Positions 1 through 10,259 of a stretch of 62,027 bases of DNA are shown here, in pieces. Position numbers and translations under genes: made by a program. Position 1 is the first letter of the stretch; each line of letters opens with the position of its first letter. The notes below the pieces were generated by a model. It was not told the DNA's origin. It saw only the letters and a program-made list of their open reading frames with translations, and made no database searches. Source of the stretch: Seminavis robusta (Eukaryota > Bacillariophyta > Bacillariophyceae > Naviculales > Naviculaceae). Where the stretch lies: assembly GCA_903772945.1 (NCBI GenBank), contig CAICTM010000521.1:1-62027 (forward strand), in the 5' to 3' direction.

Positions 1-650
1 GAAAAGACTTAAGCTCAGGCGGTTCGAATTAAATAAAGCATGACTCGAAGCAAGACACACAAGCCGAGCCTTCCATATGCAGTCGGAGCTCATTTTTCGA
101 TGAATTTTGTTAACTCGGCCGATCGATCGATCCGTGCTGAAGCTGAGCATGGAAGGAGTGACGCGGTCCGACTTTGCCGGTGATAGAGATAACAGTAGTA
201 GTATCGTAGCAGTACCAGTAGTGGCTCCTGCAGCGATCGAGATAACAGGGTCCTCATTGAGATTTCGATCGTCAATAGGATTAAGAACAAGGGGATTGCT
301 TTTGAGCGAATCCAAAATAATAGGATGATCCTCATTGAGATTACGATCGTCAATAAGGACAAGGGGATTGCTTGCGAGCGAATCCAGGGGATTAAGTTGC
401 AATAAGGGAAGGACTACCGATGAAGAGTGCAAGAGGAACTCTGGAGCAATCTGCATCAAGGGATAGCTCATTCCATTGACAACCATAAGGGATAGACATA
501 TAAGAACAAGAATGAGTAACATCTCATAACCTCGCATGCTACCATGCGACAATACCATTGTGCATTGACTAGTCTAGGGATCTAAGAGATGTAAAGTTTG
601 TATTTCCAAATAAGTGAGCAGTTTATTGATTATTTTCTAGAATAAGCCTG
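1..650. other. Non-coding stretch
   Basis: I see no convincing gene here. The only open frames are short, overlap on both strands and have no recognisable motif. The stretch holds one imperfect direct duplication, listed separately. Confidence 0.6.
251..388. repeat. Imperfect direct duplication of about 60 bp
   Basis: Two copies, at about 251-313 and 329-388, share the core CTCATTGAGATT.CGATCGTC and the block AAGGGGATTGCTT..GAGCG. They differ by small indels. This looks like local slippage or a decayed tandem duplication. Confidence 0.75.
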
Positions 651-938
651 CTAATGATAAAGCTGTAAAGCTGAATTGTAAGCTGTATCCCGTCGCACTC
701 CGCGATGTGCGTTGTTCACGCCCATGACACCAATGCTCCAAATGATCTCTTCGTCCGTAATGAGGTCGGAAAGAAACAGGTTCTTTCCCGTCTTGACGCA
801 TTGGAAAATACGCTTCTGATCTTGCGACAATTGGTAGGTTTTAAACAATGCAAGCTGTCCAGCAGTGAATATCTCGTCTGTCACGTCCCCGTTCTTAAGG
901 AACTCGCTCCACCATTGATTATCGGTCAGGGGCGACAT
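651..938 (-). CDS. Hypothetical 95-aa protein, possibly a truncated larger gene
   Basis: This short ORF runs from an ATG at 938 to a TAG at 651. The protein is acidic to neutral, with no signal peptide or membrane segment. Its composition (NQWWSEF, LITDEEIIWSIGVMG) is protein-like rather than shadow-like, and no longer frame competes with it on the other strand. The C-terminal half faintly recalls the helical part of SET-domain lysine methyltransferases, in which an acidic stretch precedes a W.[AS].G.V segment. The catalytic parts of such an enzyme are absent, so at best this is a fragment. Function is unknown. The downstream neighbour on the same strand is a dihydrouridine synthase gene about 0.5 kb upstream in transcription order. 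Confidence 0.35.
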   Translation of the reverse strand: MSPLTDNQWWSEFLKNGDVTDEIFTAGQLALFKTYQLSQDQKRIFQCVKTGKNLFLSDLITDEEIIWSIGVMGVNNAHRGVRRDTAYNSALQLYH

Positions 939-1429
939 GGTTTGCAGTCAAATGGTACAGGTGTTGCTTTGGTTTGTCTCTTTTTGGGATGTGGGAAGAG
1001 CAGCTGTGGCGAGAGAGAGGTGGATCTTTGGTCATTCGTGCCTCTCCTATAAGATTATATTTAATGACACGTGAGTCACGCGTAGATGGATCTTGGTGGA
1101 TCTTGGAGGATCCCATAAGGATCCGTGACTCAGCTCTTCAAAAAAATTTAATCTTCCTGCGACGATAAAGCATTGGTACGATGTATCTTATTACCAAGGA
1201 ATGCCATTGTCGCATTTTGGGGCTAGTAGGGAGCTCGGTTCAAATGGGTTTTCCTTCGGCTTTGCATAGGTAGTAGCTGCAGCAACACACTCTTGTTTCA
1301 TTTGGCAACATGAACAAAAGAGAGAATTTCTTCTTGCTTGTCACCGATGGACAAAAAGAAAAACAGAGAAAAGACGGACCCAATGAATCCACTTCTGGCC
1401 TTGAACCTCATTTTCGTAGCGGAACTGTG
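939..1429. other. Intergenic, non-coding
   Basis: This is the spacer between the small ORF and the 3' end of the dihydrouridine synthase gene. It has short repeats of GGATCTTGG near 1086-1110 and no supported gene. Confidence 0.55.
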
Positions 1430-2743
1430 TTAACGGTTGTAGTGGTACCGAATACTGCGAAATGTTATGAGTTGTTGCTGTTCATGCTGTATGGCCAAAT
1501 CCTGAAGTGACGCAGGAACTGCCGCTTGCAACAAGGTGTTGTCGTCCTCTTTCGTTTCATTGTCATCTTGCCAGGAATGATAAAAGTACAAAAAGACGAC
1601 TTGTCGAAACTGTTCGAGACAGGTAAGATAGGGTCGTGCCAAGAAGGTCCATAGACGTGGTTTCCAGTTGTTATTGGCATAGAGGATTGCGGGGTGTATT
1701 GTTTTGTCGCGTGGTTCCAGAGCAGCACGAAAGATCCACCGTAGATGCAATTTCATGTACATGGGCGACGGTGGTGGATGCCGCTTTGCAAATTCCAAGT
1801 ACTCGGCGGCCAATTGACCAGGATAGTAATTGTTGGCATGTTGTTGTGGCTGCAGGAGCCGTGGATTTCTCAAAAAGTCGCGTGCCAACATGACCCCGTA
1901 CGCTCCAGTGGATGCCAAGGCATGCGGTGCATCTTTCCAGTGCCAGCCATTCAAGACAATGGGCATACTACTGCTATCTTCCTGAAGGACGTGTACCACA
2001 TCACGAGCCACTTGCAGATTGGGTATCCCGTCGTGCTTGTCGGTCCGTTGGCGGCAGTGAATGGTCAGCAATTGACACCCCGCGTGTGCCAGTGATTCTG
2101 CCAACTGCACCGTTTGGGCCGAGTCTTGTTGAAGTCGAATTTTGCACGAAAGTCTGGGTCTATTAGTAGTAGTGAATGTTGTTGTAGTATGTTTTTGTAT
2201 GGCCTGTCTCATGGCACTGACACATTCACATGCTTTCTGTGGATTGTCCTCGGCCAAAAAGGCTCCAAAATCACCCCGTTTCGCACAGTCTTGTGGACAA
2301 CCCAAGTTCAAGTCAATCCCCACTATTTGACAAACAAAGTGTTGGTTGATTTCAAGTAGGACTTGTGTGGCTTGTTGCAAGATGGAGGGGGAATTGCCAC
2401 AGAGCTGTACCACTACTGGATGTGGATCCACCAGAATGTCATTTAGTAACAACCAGCCATCTTCATGGAGAACAGCTTCTTCTTCTTGGTCTTCATCTTT
2501 GTCAATATCTTGACGTTTCTTGCTTGTTTTGCTTTTGTAATAGCCATACGCCTTGATGATTTCCGCCGCTCGCAGCATGGGACTGTAACAGACAGTGACT
2601 CCGTACTGCCGAACCAACTGCCGAAAAGCTAGCTCTGATCCTCGGACCATGGGAGCTAGAAATACTCGACTGGGATCTATTGCATCAACATCATCATGCT
2701 TGACTGCTTCAGATTCCCCGTCATCCTGTCTCTTCCCACCCAT
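1430..2743 (-). CDS. tRNA-dihydrouridine synthase, Dus1-like
   Basis: The 437-aa protein reduces specific uridines in the D-loop of tRNA, using FMN and NAD(P)H. The N-terminal TIM-barrel entry APMVRGSELAFRQLVRQYG (about residues 30-50) is the standard Dus opening. LNLGCPQDCAKRGDFGAFL (about 145-163) carries the catalytic Cys in the GCPQ motif typical of eukaryotic Dus1. CKIRL and NGWHWKDAP..ALASTGAYGVMLARDFLRNP are the later barrel and phosphate-binding motifs. The usual IHGR motif reads LTIHCRQR here, a Gly-to-Cys change. After the barrel come a helical domain and a C-terminal tail of about 60 residues. An insertion rich in Lys/Asp/Glu (about 70-90) follows the first helix. The gene is intronless and the start is the first in-frame ATG. 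Family assignment is firm; the subtype (Dus1, tRNA positions 16/17) is inferred from the GCPQ context. Confidence 0.92.
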   Translation of the reverse strand: MGGKRQDDGESEAVKHDDVDAIDPSRVFLAPMVRGSELAFRQLVRQYGVTVCYSPMLRAAEIIKAYGYYKSKTSKKRQDIDKDEDQEEEAVLHEDGWLLLNDILVDPHPVVVQLCGNSPSILQQATQVLLEINQHFVCQIVGIDLNLGCPQDCAKRGDFGAFLAEDNPQKACECVSAMRQAIQKHTTTTFTTTNRPRLSCKIRLQQDSAQTVQLAESLAHAGCQLLTIHCRQRTDKHDGIPNLQVARDVVHVLQEDSSSMPIVLNGWHWKDAPHALASTGAYGVMLARDFLRNPRLLQPQQHANNYYPGQLAAEYLEFAKRHPPPSPMYMKLHLRWIFRAALEPRDKTIHPAILYANNNWKPRLWTFLARPYLTCLEQFRQVVFLYFYHSWQDDNETKEDDNTLLQAAVPASLQDLAIQHEQQQLITFRSIRYHYNR

Positions 2744-3603
2744 TCTTTAGTGAGGATCAATGATCATGAAGGCATCGAGCCTTGGCCACTCCTCGCAAGC
2801 ATGTTGAATGGAGGTTGGAGGTCGGCGTTTGGAATGGATTTCCTGATAAGCTTGTTGAGCTGGAAGACACCCATTTCAGACAGTTCTGATCTTGGTGCTA
2901 CCGGTACCGGTGCGTTCGTCTGCTTCCACAAGGACCAAACTTTCGTGGCTGCGGTTATTAACAGTCCATTCCAATGCACCACTCAGTGGAATTACACGGT
3001 TGAAAGCTCAAAATAGGATGGATCCCAATTGGCCATCGAAAAATACTAGCTAGCTAGCTACCTGGTAGAAAGTTTTTCATGGCCTCACCTGGACCCATAC
3101 CGGTATAGTAACCTCGCACAACCAGAGTTGAGAATCTCTCAGCCAAAATGGTTCAGAGAGGTGCTACAGCGTACCAGGTACCGTACCGATATTCTGCTCT
3201 AGCTAGGAGCAATAGGTCGGTGGTACGATGACCAGGGCGGGTAGCTAAGGTGGCGGTAGAGGGAACCATCCATCTTTGCTTCCGTGGCAACAATGCAAAT
3301 GGACAAACTGAGGTACAGTATGCGTAGTTGCGGTAAGTTTGGAGTATTAAAATTTTGTGTTTACCCCAACTAATACACCTGTAATCGTGACTAACATCCC
3401 ATCTCAGTAGCGACATTGAGACGTTCTTTGGATAAATCTTTTGCGTCACTAGTTTCTGCAACACTTAGGAGACTGGCAATTGCATTCACGGTTGTAAAAT
3501 GAGCGGAACCATAGGACATAGGACGCGCGAGGTGGGGTTTGCGTTGGAGGTTGGAGGTCTTGCAAAAAGAGGATCATTTTTGGATGAAGAGAAGAAGAAG
3601 ACA
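2744..3603. other. Intergenic, probably two divergent promoters
   Basis: This spacer lies between the head of the dihydrouridine synthase gene (-) and the head of the Cys-rich secreted protein gene (+). It carries CTAGCTAGCTAG-like and TACCGGTA-like palindromes (about 2897-2909, 3047-3062, 3098-3106). The open frame continues upstream from 3604 to an ATG at 3499, but that extension would bury the signal peptide. Confidence 0.55.
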
Positions 3604-4470
3604 ATGACAATGAGGACGTTGGTACTGCGATATCTAGTGTTATCTACCAGCGTGTTGGTGTTGACGGAGTCGACGACTGCTCCTCCACCAACGCCCGCCC
3701 CATCACCGCCTTTGTCAGATACTATTTGCGATGATCTGTTGAACTATACGTACCATGGTATCTACAATAGCTCCAAGATGGAAGACAGTTTCGCTTGCGA
3801 GTGTTTTCGAGACCCTCTAAATCCCGTCTATGCGTTGAGCTGCATGTTTGACTACTGCGAACAGTGTCGACCTTGGATGGATGGGGCGCTGTGCATTATC
3901 AAGCAAGATCTCTTGATCTTCGATGCAAACATCTTGGAACCCGCCGCTGCTGGTCCAAGGACAGAGAGTCTCATGGAACAAGCCACTGTGGAAATCTTTT
4001 ATCGCAACTACTTCAATGATACCTTGGGATACTACGACTACCAATACACCGAACTGACGTTGGGACAATCCCCCAGCACACATCAGTGTACCGTCAATGT
4101 CAACCAAGTCGCCGTTCCCGATGGCGACCAAATCTGTACCTGTGGAGTCCATGACTGTCACAACGACGGTACCATCACCTACAGTTTCGATTGTCCCAAT
4201 TACCCATTGGCGGGAGGAAATGATGTCCGCTTTGGAAACTGCAATGGAGTCGGCGATACACGGTCCCCTGACAAGATCAGAATTCACGATCCGTTGGTGG
4301 CCATGTTGTTTGACTTTACCAGTTGTTTTCAGGAAGTGCCATCGCCAGCACCTTCGGTATCCCCCGCACCATCGAATGTGCCAACGGTAACCAGAAGACG
4401 AGAGTTGGAGGAGGATGGGCGGCAGCAACTGCAGCAGACAGATACCAAGCTGGGTAACCTGAGGTCATAG
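3604..4470 (+). CDS. Secreted Cys-rich protein, paralog of the gene at 13497
   Basis: I start the protein at ATG 3604 (288 aa), not at the in-frame ATG 3499, because the hydrophobic signal peptide RTLVLRYLVLSTSVLVL follows directly. A Pro/Thr linker (PPPTPAPSPP) leads into a domain of about 210 residues. It has many Cys in fixed spacing: ICDDLLNYTY, CECF, FDYCEQC, LCIIKQDLLIFDANIL, YTELTLG, ICTCGVHDCHNDGTITYSF, VRFGNC. A PSPAPSVSPAPS tail and a basic/acidic C-terminus finish it. The same blocks occur in the same order in the protein at 13497-14384, so this is a real family. I do not recognise it from any named domain. It is probably extracellular or cell-wall associated; PAPS-type linkers are common in diatom surface proteins. 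Function is unknown. Confidence 0.85.
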   Translation: MTMRTLVLRYLVLSTSVLVLTESTTAPPPTPAPSPPLSDTICDDLLNYTYHGIYNSSKMEDSFACECFRDPLNPVYALSCMFDYCEQCRPWMDGALCIIKQDLLIFDANILEPAAAGPRTESLMEQATVEIFYRNYFNDTLGYYDYQYTELTLGQSPSTHQCTVNVNQVAVPDGDQICTCGVHDCHNDGTITYSFDCPNYPLAGGNDVRFGNCNGVGDTRSPDKIRIHDPLVAMLFDFTSCFQEVPSPAPSVSPAPSNVPTVTRRRELEEDGRQQLQQTDTKLGNLRS

Positions 4471-5268
4471 AAGAATCGAACAGCCGCCGAGGTGCTGAAT
4501 TAACAGGAGAAAGCAGACTTTTGCGGCTTGTCACTTGTTAGAGAATACATACATTCATAGTGCCCACATCATTTTCAATGTCATTCATATAGTCCGCTGT
4601 GCTGTGTAGACTACTGTTTGTTGGGAAGGATGACTGACTGACTTGCTGTCTGGTAAAGCATGATGGACTGAAAGGGTCTCAGTTGGTAGCCGGCAGTAAG
4701 GGAGCCGCAGCCGGCCTAGCTAGGAAAGGCTCAATGCCAAGGACTTGGCAAGTGCCAGTTTGGGAGGTCTCGTCTCTGTTTGATGGAAACCCCCCTCCAC
4801 TGGGCTGTCAAGGCCAGCTCGCTGTAGCTGCCAATGCTACTACTAGATAATGGTTGAGGATCTGCTTCTATTGGTTACCCTACTAGCTAGCATGAGCCAC
4901 ACAGGATCGTATCTTCTGCAAGGCAAAGGTATGCTACCTAGCTATTCTCAACTATTCGATTGATCGTTCGCTCGGAATTGCTCGCATGCCTCATGGTATG
5001 CATGCAACAGCTCATGCAACCCTCGTGGTACCAGGTATGCATGCGACCCAACAGGTGCGCCTATTCCAAACAGCGCACTGTGTTGGCCCATCGGGAGAGT
5101 GACAGCCTTGAAAAGACGAAGTCAAAATCGACAAAACGATTTAGAAAAATGATATTAGCTTTCTTTTTTACAGATTGGATTAGACTCTACATGTAGTAGA
5201 TTGCGCTGCGAGCTCTCTGCTGCGTTGACTCTAGCTAGTAGCTGAGAATGGAGAGAAATCAATTGTTG
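4471..5268. other. Intergenic, non-coding
   Basis: I see no supported gene. ATGCATGC-type palindromic words recur at 4980-5050, and a 78-codon open frame at 4960 has no protein-like features. Confidence 0.55.
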
Positions 5269-6262
5269 TTATGCAGATTTGAATTTGATCACAAGCTGTT
5301 CCTTGGCAGCTTCCTTGTGGCTGTATTTGGTTCCAGTCAAGAAGTATGGAACAATTGAGGCAGAAAGGTACATAAACAATACGTTGGAAAGTAGATTGAA
5401 CAAGAAGACAAACACCGTGTGCCCATGAGACCCAGCATTTGCAGAGACAAGGAAGAATGCCAACATTGACATGTAGCCGTACTTGTTGTTGATCAATTGG
5501 AAAGACTGCCAAATGACACTGTTGTTGACGAGCAGCAGCACAGAGAGGCAAAGGTGGTAGATGACAAAAGCCCCAAAGCCATTTGCCAATGCATGTCAGG
5601 CATAGTGTCAACTCCGAGCAATGCAACCGACAAACCAGTATCCATACTGGCAGTGAACACAGACACATAGTAGTCTGAGATCTTCGTTCTGGGTACTCCA
5701 GTAACACGGTTCCACACTGCATCAAGAATCACAAACAGCAAGGGGAGAGAAAGAAACAATTGTAGATCATGATAATCTCGCAAACTGTCAACAGAAAGTA
5801 CTTGTAGTTTCTGCCAATGGTGATGTCATTGTAGTCATCTCCTCCTTTTAGATACTTGACCAAACCAACCAAATAAGCAGTTTGGTTGGCATCCTTGAAT
5901 CGGTAGTATATTCCAGCCATCATGAGAGCAAACATGACAGTGCTGGATACCTTGTAGTCTCCACCAAAGATCAGCAATGCAACAGACAAGTTAGTGTTGA
6001 TTTTCCAATGTCATTGGCGAATACTGTTTCTGTCAAGTTGGAGGATTGACAGCACTGCATCAATGGCGAGCAGATAAAGGACATTTATAATGATATCAAA
6101 CTGGTAGGAGCTCTCAATGGTGACATAACTGGAGAGCTTCTCCCTGGAAAAGGAAAAGGTGCCGTATGCAATGAGGCTGTGCATGCCCACACCAAAAGCT
6201 AGCAGCAGTGGAAAGGAAGGAATTGTATGGTGTGAACTCATTTTTTGCAATGAAAAAGGCAA
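5269..6262 (-). pseudogene. Broken multi-pass membrane protein gene
   Basis: Four overlapping or abutting minus-strand frames together read as one hydrophobic protein of about 325 residues. Reading starts at ATG 6262 or 6241. It meets an in-frame TGA at 6011-6013, resumes in the same frame (INTNLSVALLIFGGDYKVSS), changes frame near 5745-5760 in a T/C-rich run, and changes again near 5585-5620. Membrane segments appear in every piece, for example FPLLLAFGVGMHSLIAYG, INVLYLLAIDAVLSI and SVLLLVNNSVIW. The phrases LSVALLIFGGD and LSVALLGVD occur in two successive pieces, which suggests an internally repeated membrane unit. The lesions are point-like and too close to be introns. Either this is a recent pseudogene or the sequence contains indel errors. 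I do not recognise the family. Confidence 0.7.
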
Positions 6263-7199
6263 AGTATAGTGTTTGTTTTCTACTCTAGTTTTGTTCTGAT
6301 TTTATGATTGAAGTAGAGAGCTTTGTTTGCAGTGGGCGCCTGATTGAATCATTCGGCGCTTCATTTAGCCAGCTTGGTGGTCTGGATACTACCAGGGTAG
6401 CTAGCTACCTGTGGACAGCTTGCTAGTAGCAGGTTTCTGGCTTGCTGAGAATGCTGAGAATGCTACAGTTACGAGTAAGCGGTACCGTATGGGTACTTGA
6501 GTTGCTCTAAGCACTACTGGTACCGCTAAGCGCTGGCGCAATCACCCAGCCAGTAGTTTTAGCAATTTCACTTTTTGCTTCATGATTTTGATAGTTCTGA
6601 GAGTGCAAAGTACCTTGAGTTGCATGGGAAGGTCTTGCGCGCGCGTGGGGACGAAATAGGTCGTGGGTCGTGGCCGGAAACCAGTGGAAAGTCCAAGAAG
6701 CTCCATCGATCCGGGCTTTTAATGCACGGTTGTACCAGTGTGCATGCCAGTAAAATGGGGCTTATCGATCGAGTGCTGAAAAGAGTGTCGTCTCACATGT
6801 TTGTGGGATCACATCGCCAAAAACGCGAATATTTTCGGAAATTTATTCACTTTTGGTGAAAGGCACTGTGTAGTTTTAGTACAAAAGTACTTGCGTACCT
6901 ACTACGGTACCATACGGTATCCCTGTGTTCATCGTGTAAGATCAATTTTAATTAGAAGAACAGGCACGTCTGAGAGGTGACCTGGCGAAAGGAGCGAATG
7001 ATGGGATGAGGCTAGGGTGCGCTTCTGCGCATCTGCACGGCTTGGGTTGCTTCGATTACGTTTGCGCGATCGATATCTTTTTCTTTTCTTTGCCGCCCAG
7101 AAAAGAAACGACTCGACAAAGATAGTCCAGTAGCACAAAAAGAAGTACGGCAGAGTACCGGTATCCTATTGTTGAACGAAGAAGAAGAAGGACACGACG
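6263..7199. other. Intergenic, non-coding
   Basis: A 94-codon frame at 6575-6859 (+) exists but has no protein-like signature. TACGGTACC-type words are frequent near 6480-6530 and 6895-6915. The last 200 bp probably contain the promoter of the beta-propeller gene. Confidence 0.5.
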
Positions 7200-10100
7200 A
7201 TGAAAGACTACGAGGAGGACGTGACGGTAGTGGCTTCTATGGAGTTGTACCATGGTGACGAAGAATCGGGTAGTGGAAGTACAGAACTGAGTGGCGATCC
7301 CTTGCTCATCGAAGAGACCGAAGAGAACCCGGATGAAGTCGATGTTGTGGTTGTCAAGAAGAAGAGGAACTTTGTATGGGCGTTGGGACTCTTTGTGTGT
7401 CTCTTGTTGTTGGTCTTTGTGGTGATTGTGCCTGCGGTGGTCGTTACCAAAAACAAGAAGAACAAGGCGGTGGAAGCTCCCGCGGTGGACAACGTTCAAA
7501 ACAACAGCAACGAAACCACGACCGAACCTCCGCCGCCGCAAGAAGCAGAGAGCGTCAAACCCGTCGAGCCAGAAGACGAAAACCAGCCGTTTGCCTTGGA
7601 GATCCCTGAAGATGCGCGGATCCCCACGTTCTCTGCGGATGTCTTGACAGGGTATACCTCTCGAAAGGAATTTGAAGAGGATCTCATCCGGGCGGCCAAG
7701 CACATGGTCTACCAGATCATCAACTTTAATATCTACCATCAAGATCAGCAGTACAATCAATACCAAGATCAGCAGTACAATCAAAACCAAGATCAGCAGT
7801 ACAATCAATACCAGGAGGGGGAGCAGCTGGCTGAAGACATGACAGAGGCAAACGGAGACGACGCAGCAGTACCAGATACTGTACCGGTATCCAGCGAGGA
7901 GGTAGCTGTGGCTAGGGAGGAAGTGCCGGCGGTCCAAGAACGATCTGGCGGAGACGAGGACGAGGAAACCAAAGTAAAGCAAGAGAAGAAGAAGAAAGAG
8001 GAAGAAGAAGACAAGGAAGCCGACTTTATTGTTCGTGATGACAACTATGTCTATGCCGCCTACGGAGACTATGTGTTGGTCTGGGATCACCAAGGAAACT
8101 CTGTGGAACATTTGAAGATGCCCTCACCGGAAGGAGAAGAACCCGGTCGACACAGGGGTTGGCAGCCCAAGGCACACATTAATGCTCTCTTTTTGACACA
8201 AGATCATCTCATTGTCCTGGCCAGTCACTATGGAGGCCACTACTGCAGGCGTCGCCGTCATCTCAGTGAGCCCATCCCTGTGATGTATCGGGATCCTTGT
8301 GGCGGCCGTCCCTATTTGAGCGGAGACAACACGGAAGTTCGCGTGTATGCCAAGCCTCAAAACAACGAAATGCCCCTCGTCCGATCCAAGAATATGCGCG
8401 GTTCGTACTCGAACGCGGTCTTGATGCCGAATTCGCTCCAAGTCATTACGTCGTCGTGGCTCGATGTGCACTTTGATGGGTTGGACGTTCACCACTTTCC
8501 TTGGGCCACCAAGGAACAATACGTCGAGAAGGCCATGGGAATGGCATCCAAGAACCTCATCCCCAAGTTTGTGGAAGAAATCAGTGAGGCAATCTTTGGG
8601 GATCAAGAAGACGACGTCAAGAACATGATGCGAATCAACACGTGGGGGGCCGACGAGGACACCGCGCCCACGGGCAGGTCTTATGGACGAGACATTATGG
8701 AGGCGTACAACGAAATCACTTTGATGGATATCAGCAGCCTTACCACGCAAGAAGATAACGAAGAATCGATCAAGACGTCCGTCTCGAGCTTCTTCGGTCC
8801 TAACGTGGAAAGGGTAGAAACAAGCGACTCGTCTCTTGTCTTGTCCATGAGATCTTCTCGCTGGGATGACGCCACGGGTCGCAGCAATGATTCTCTCTTC
8901 TTGGTGTCCATGATGCAATCGTTGGAGGAGGACGACCCCTTGAAGATGGAGTTCCATTCGCTCGCCAAGTTGGAGGGTCGTCTTTCCGTGCACTCACCCG
9001 GTAGTGCATTGGATATTCGCGGCTCGGATCTTCGTGTGGTCAGAACCATTCAACGATGGGATCATTTCGGTAACGTTTGGGCCAACTGCGGCGACATTTA
9101 CTACCAAGAAGACATGTGCTTGGACGGGAGCAACTGGATCCAATGCTCCACGGTTGCCTGGGGGTGCCCGGGTACTTTGGTCAAGAGCGGTGGATGCCCC
9201 TACACCGAGTTCACCTGCGAGACGGATCCTGACGAGCCAACTTCCTCCACCGAGAATTTTGTGACTGTATTGGACCTTTCGCCACAAGGCGAGATGGTGG
9301 AGCACGGAACCCTTCAAGTCGGGAACGACCACGAAGCCGTCACATCGGTCTACTTTGATGAATCGGCTGGCTATGTCACTACGTTCGACCATACTATCGG
9401 CTTGGTTCCGGGTATGTTTCCTGAGCTCATGAATGAGCAGGAGATGGGGGAGATGCCAGAATTGCCAATGAGGAAGGAAAGCTTCTACGTCCTGGACCTT
9501 GATGTGGCTCAGGGGCCCTCCCTACGAACCCATGTCGTCCTCGAGCAGGGTGCGAGAAGCTCCCTCAGACCTCTGGAGATTGACGATGACAAGACTCTGC
9601 TGATTGGAATGGGTCAAAACACCACCACGACGAGTTCCGACGAAAGACACAGGCCAAGGAGTTCATGGGGCTTGATCACTGTCTTTGATGTATCTGATCC
9701 GGATGCCCCACAAGTGGTGGCGGATCGCATTCTGGCCAACGAAGCTGGTTTCGAGACCCACTCAGACGCCGAATGGGACGCAAAGGCGGCCACGCTCTAC
9801 AAAGACGGCGGTATTCTGGTGATCCCCGTGCAGATGTATCGGTCGTATTATCCCTCTGACGATTTCCACAACGAAGAGGTTGAACATCTCGAGGAGGAGC
9901 TTTTCGTCAACCACACAGGCACACCGCCGCCGTCGTTTCCTGTCGCCGCTTCATCGAGCTCTTCAGAATATGACGATTTCCAAGGATTCATTGTCTTTGA
10001 CGTGAGCAATGTCCCCGAGAAGGGCATTGTGGAACTTCTTCGGATTAACCATCGTGGCAGGGGCGAAACTTGCCACTACTGCGATGGATATTTCCACGGG

Positions 10101-10259
10101 TCCAGGAGCTACGTGTTCGATGAGAGTGATGGCAGTAGGGTCCTTGTCACTGCCAGTGGCGAATATGTTGTGGGAACGGACGTCGACACTGGAAAGGAGC
10201 TCTGGTCGTTTTCTCCTTCTGATATGATCGAGGGCGAGAACAAAGACTGCTGCTGGTAG
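7200..10259 (+). CDS. Membrane-anchored beta-propeller protein
   Basis: The 1019-aa intronless ORF has an acidic cytosolic head of about 55 residues. One membrane segment (about 59-84, FVWALGLFVCLLLLVFVVIV) follows KKKR and gives a type II orientation. A charged, low-complexity stalk comes next, including three QDQQYNQY repeats (about 181-204) and a K/E-rich stretch. From about residue 280 the protein resembles the beta-propeller family of secreted prokaryotic proteins distantly related to WD40 (Beta_propel). Its phrases include DDNYVYAAYGDYVLVWD, INALFLTQDHLIVLASHY, EITLMDISSLTT, RVVRTIQRWDHFG, FYVLDLDV and GLITVFDVSDPDAPQVV. A Cys-rich insert lies near 640-690 (CGDIYYQEDMCLDG, CSTVAWGCPG). 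The likely role is extracellular or lumenal binding; no enzyme residues are evident. The large antisense frames over this gene are shadows. Confidence 0.83.
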   Translation: MKDYEEDVTVVASMELYHGDEESGSGSTELSGDPLLIEETEENPDEVDVVVVKKKRNFVWALGLFVCLLLLVFVVIVPAVVVTKNKKNKAVEAPAVDNVQNNSNETTTEPPPPQEAESVKPVEPEDENQPFALEIPEDARIPTFSADVLTGYTSRKEFEEDLIRAAKHMVYQIINFNIYHQDQQYNQYQDQQYNQNQDQQYNQYQEGEQLAEDMTEANGDDAAVPDTVPVSSEEVAVAREEVPAVQERSGGDEDEETKVKQEKKKKEEEEDKEADFIVRDDNYVYAAYGDYVLVWDHQGNSVEHLKMPSPEGEEPGRHRGWQPKAHINALFLTQDHLIVLASHYGGHYCRRRRHLSEPIPVMYRDPCGGRPYLSGDNTEVRVYAKPQNNEMPLVRSKNMRGSYSNAVLMPNSLQVITSSWLDVHFDGLDVHHFPWATKEQYVEKAMGMASKNLIPKFVEEISEAIFGDQEDDVKNMMRINTWGADEDTAPTGRSYGRDIMEAYNEITLMDISSLTTQEDNEESIKTSVSSFFGPNVERVETSDSSLVLSMRSSRWDDATGRSNDSLFLVSMMQSLEEDDPLKMEFHSLAKLEGRLSVHSPGSALDIRGSDLRVVRTIQRWDHFGNVWANCGDIYYQEDMCLDGSNWIQCSTVAWGCPGTLVKSGGCPYTEFTCETDPDEPTSSTENFVTVLDLSPQGEMVEHGTLQVGNDHEAVTSVYFDESAGYVTTFDHTIGLVPGMFPELMNEQEMGEMPELPMRKESFYVLDLDVAQGPSLRTHVVLEQGARSSLRPLEIDDDKTLLIGMGQNTTTTSSDERHRPRSSWGLITVFDVSDPDAPQVVADRILANEAGFETHSDAEWDAKAATLYKDGGILVIPVQMYRSYYPSDDFHNEEVEHLEEELFVNHTGTPPPSFPVAASSSSSEYDDFQGFIVFDVSNVPEKGIVELLRINHRGRGETCHYCDGYFHGSRSYVFDESDGSRVLVTASGEYVVGTDVDTGKELWSFSPSDMIEGENKDCCW
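7740..7811 (+). repeat. Three in-frame 24-bp repeats (QDQQYNQY)
   Basis: Units at 7740-7763, 7764-7787 and 7788-7811 are identical except one T/A difference (Y to N) in the middle copy. They lie in the stalk of the beta-propeller protein and could vary in number between alleles. Confidence 0.95.

Noticed and set aside
3817..4428. Minus-strand 203-codon frame
   Set aside because: It lies entirely antisense to the Cys-rich secreted gene, which has a paralog that confirms its frame.
7056..8111. Long minus-strand frame (351 codons) over the beta-propeller gene
   Set aside because: It is Leu/Val/Phe-rich, antisense to a better supported gene, and reads the complement of charged repeats.
8124..9392. 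Further antisense frames over the same gene
   Set aside because: They are shadows of the codon pattern, with no motifs of their own.
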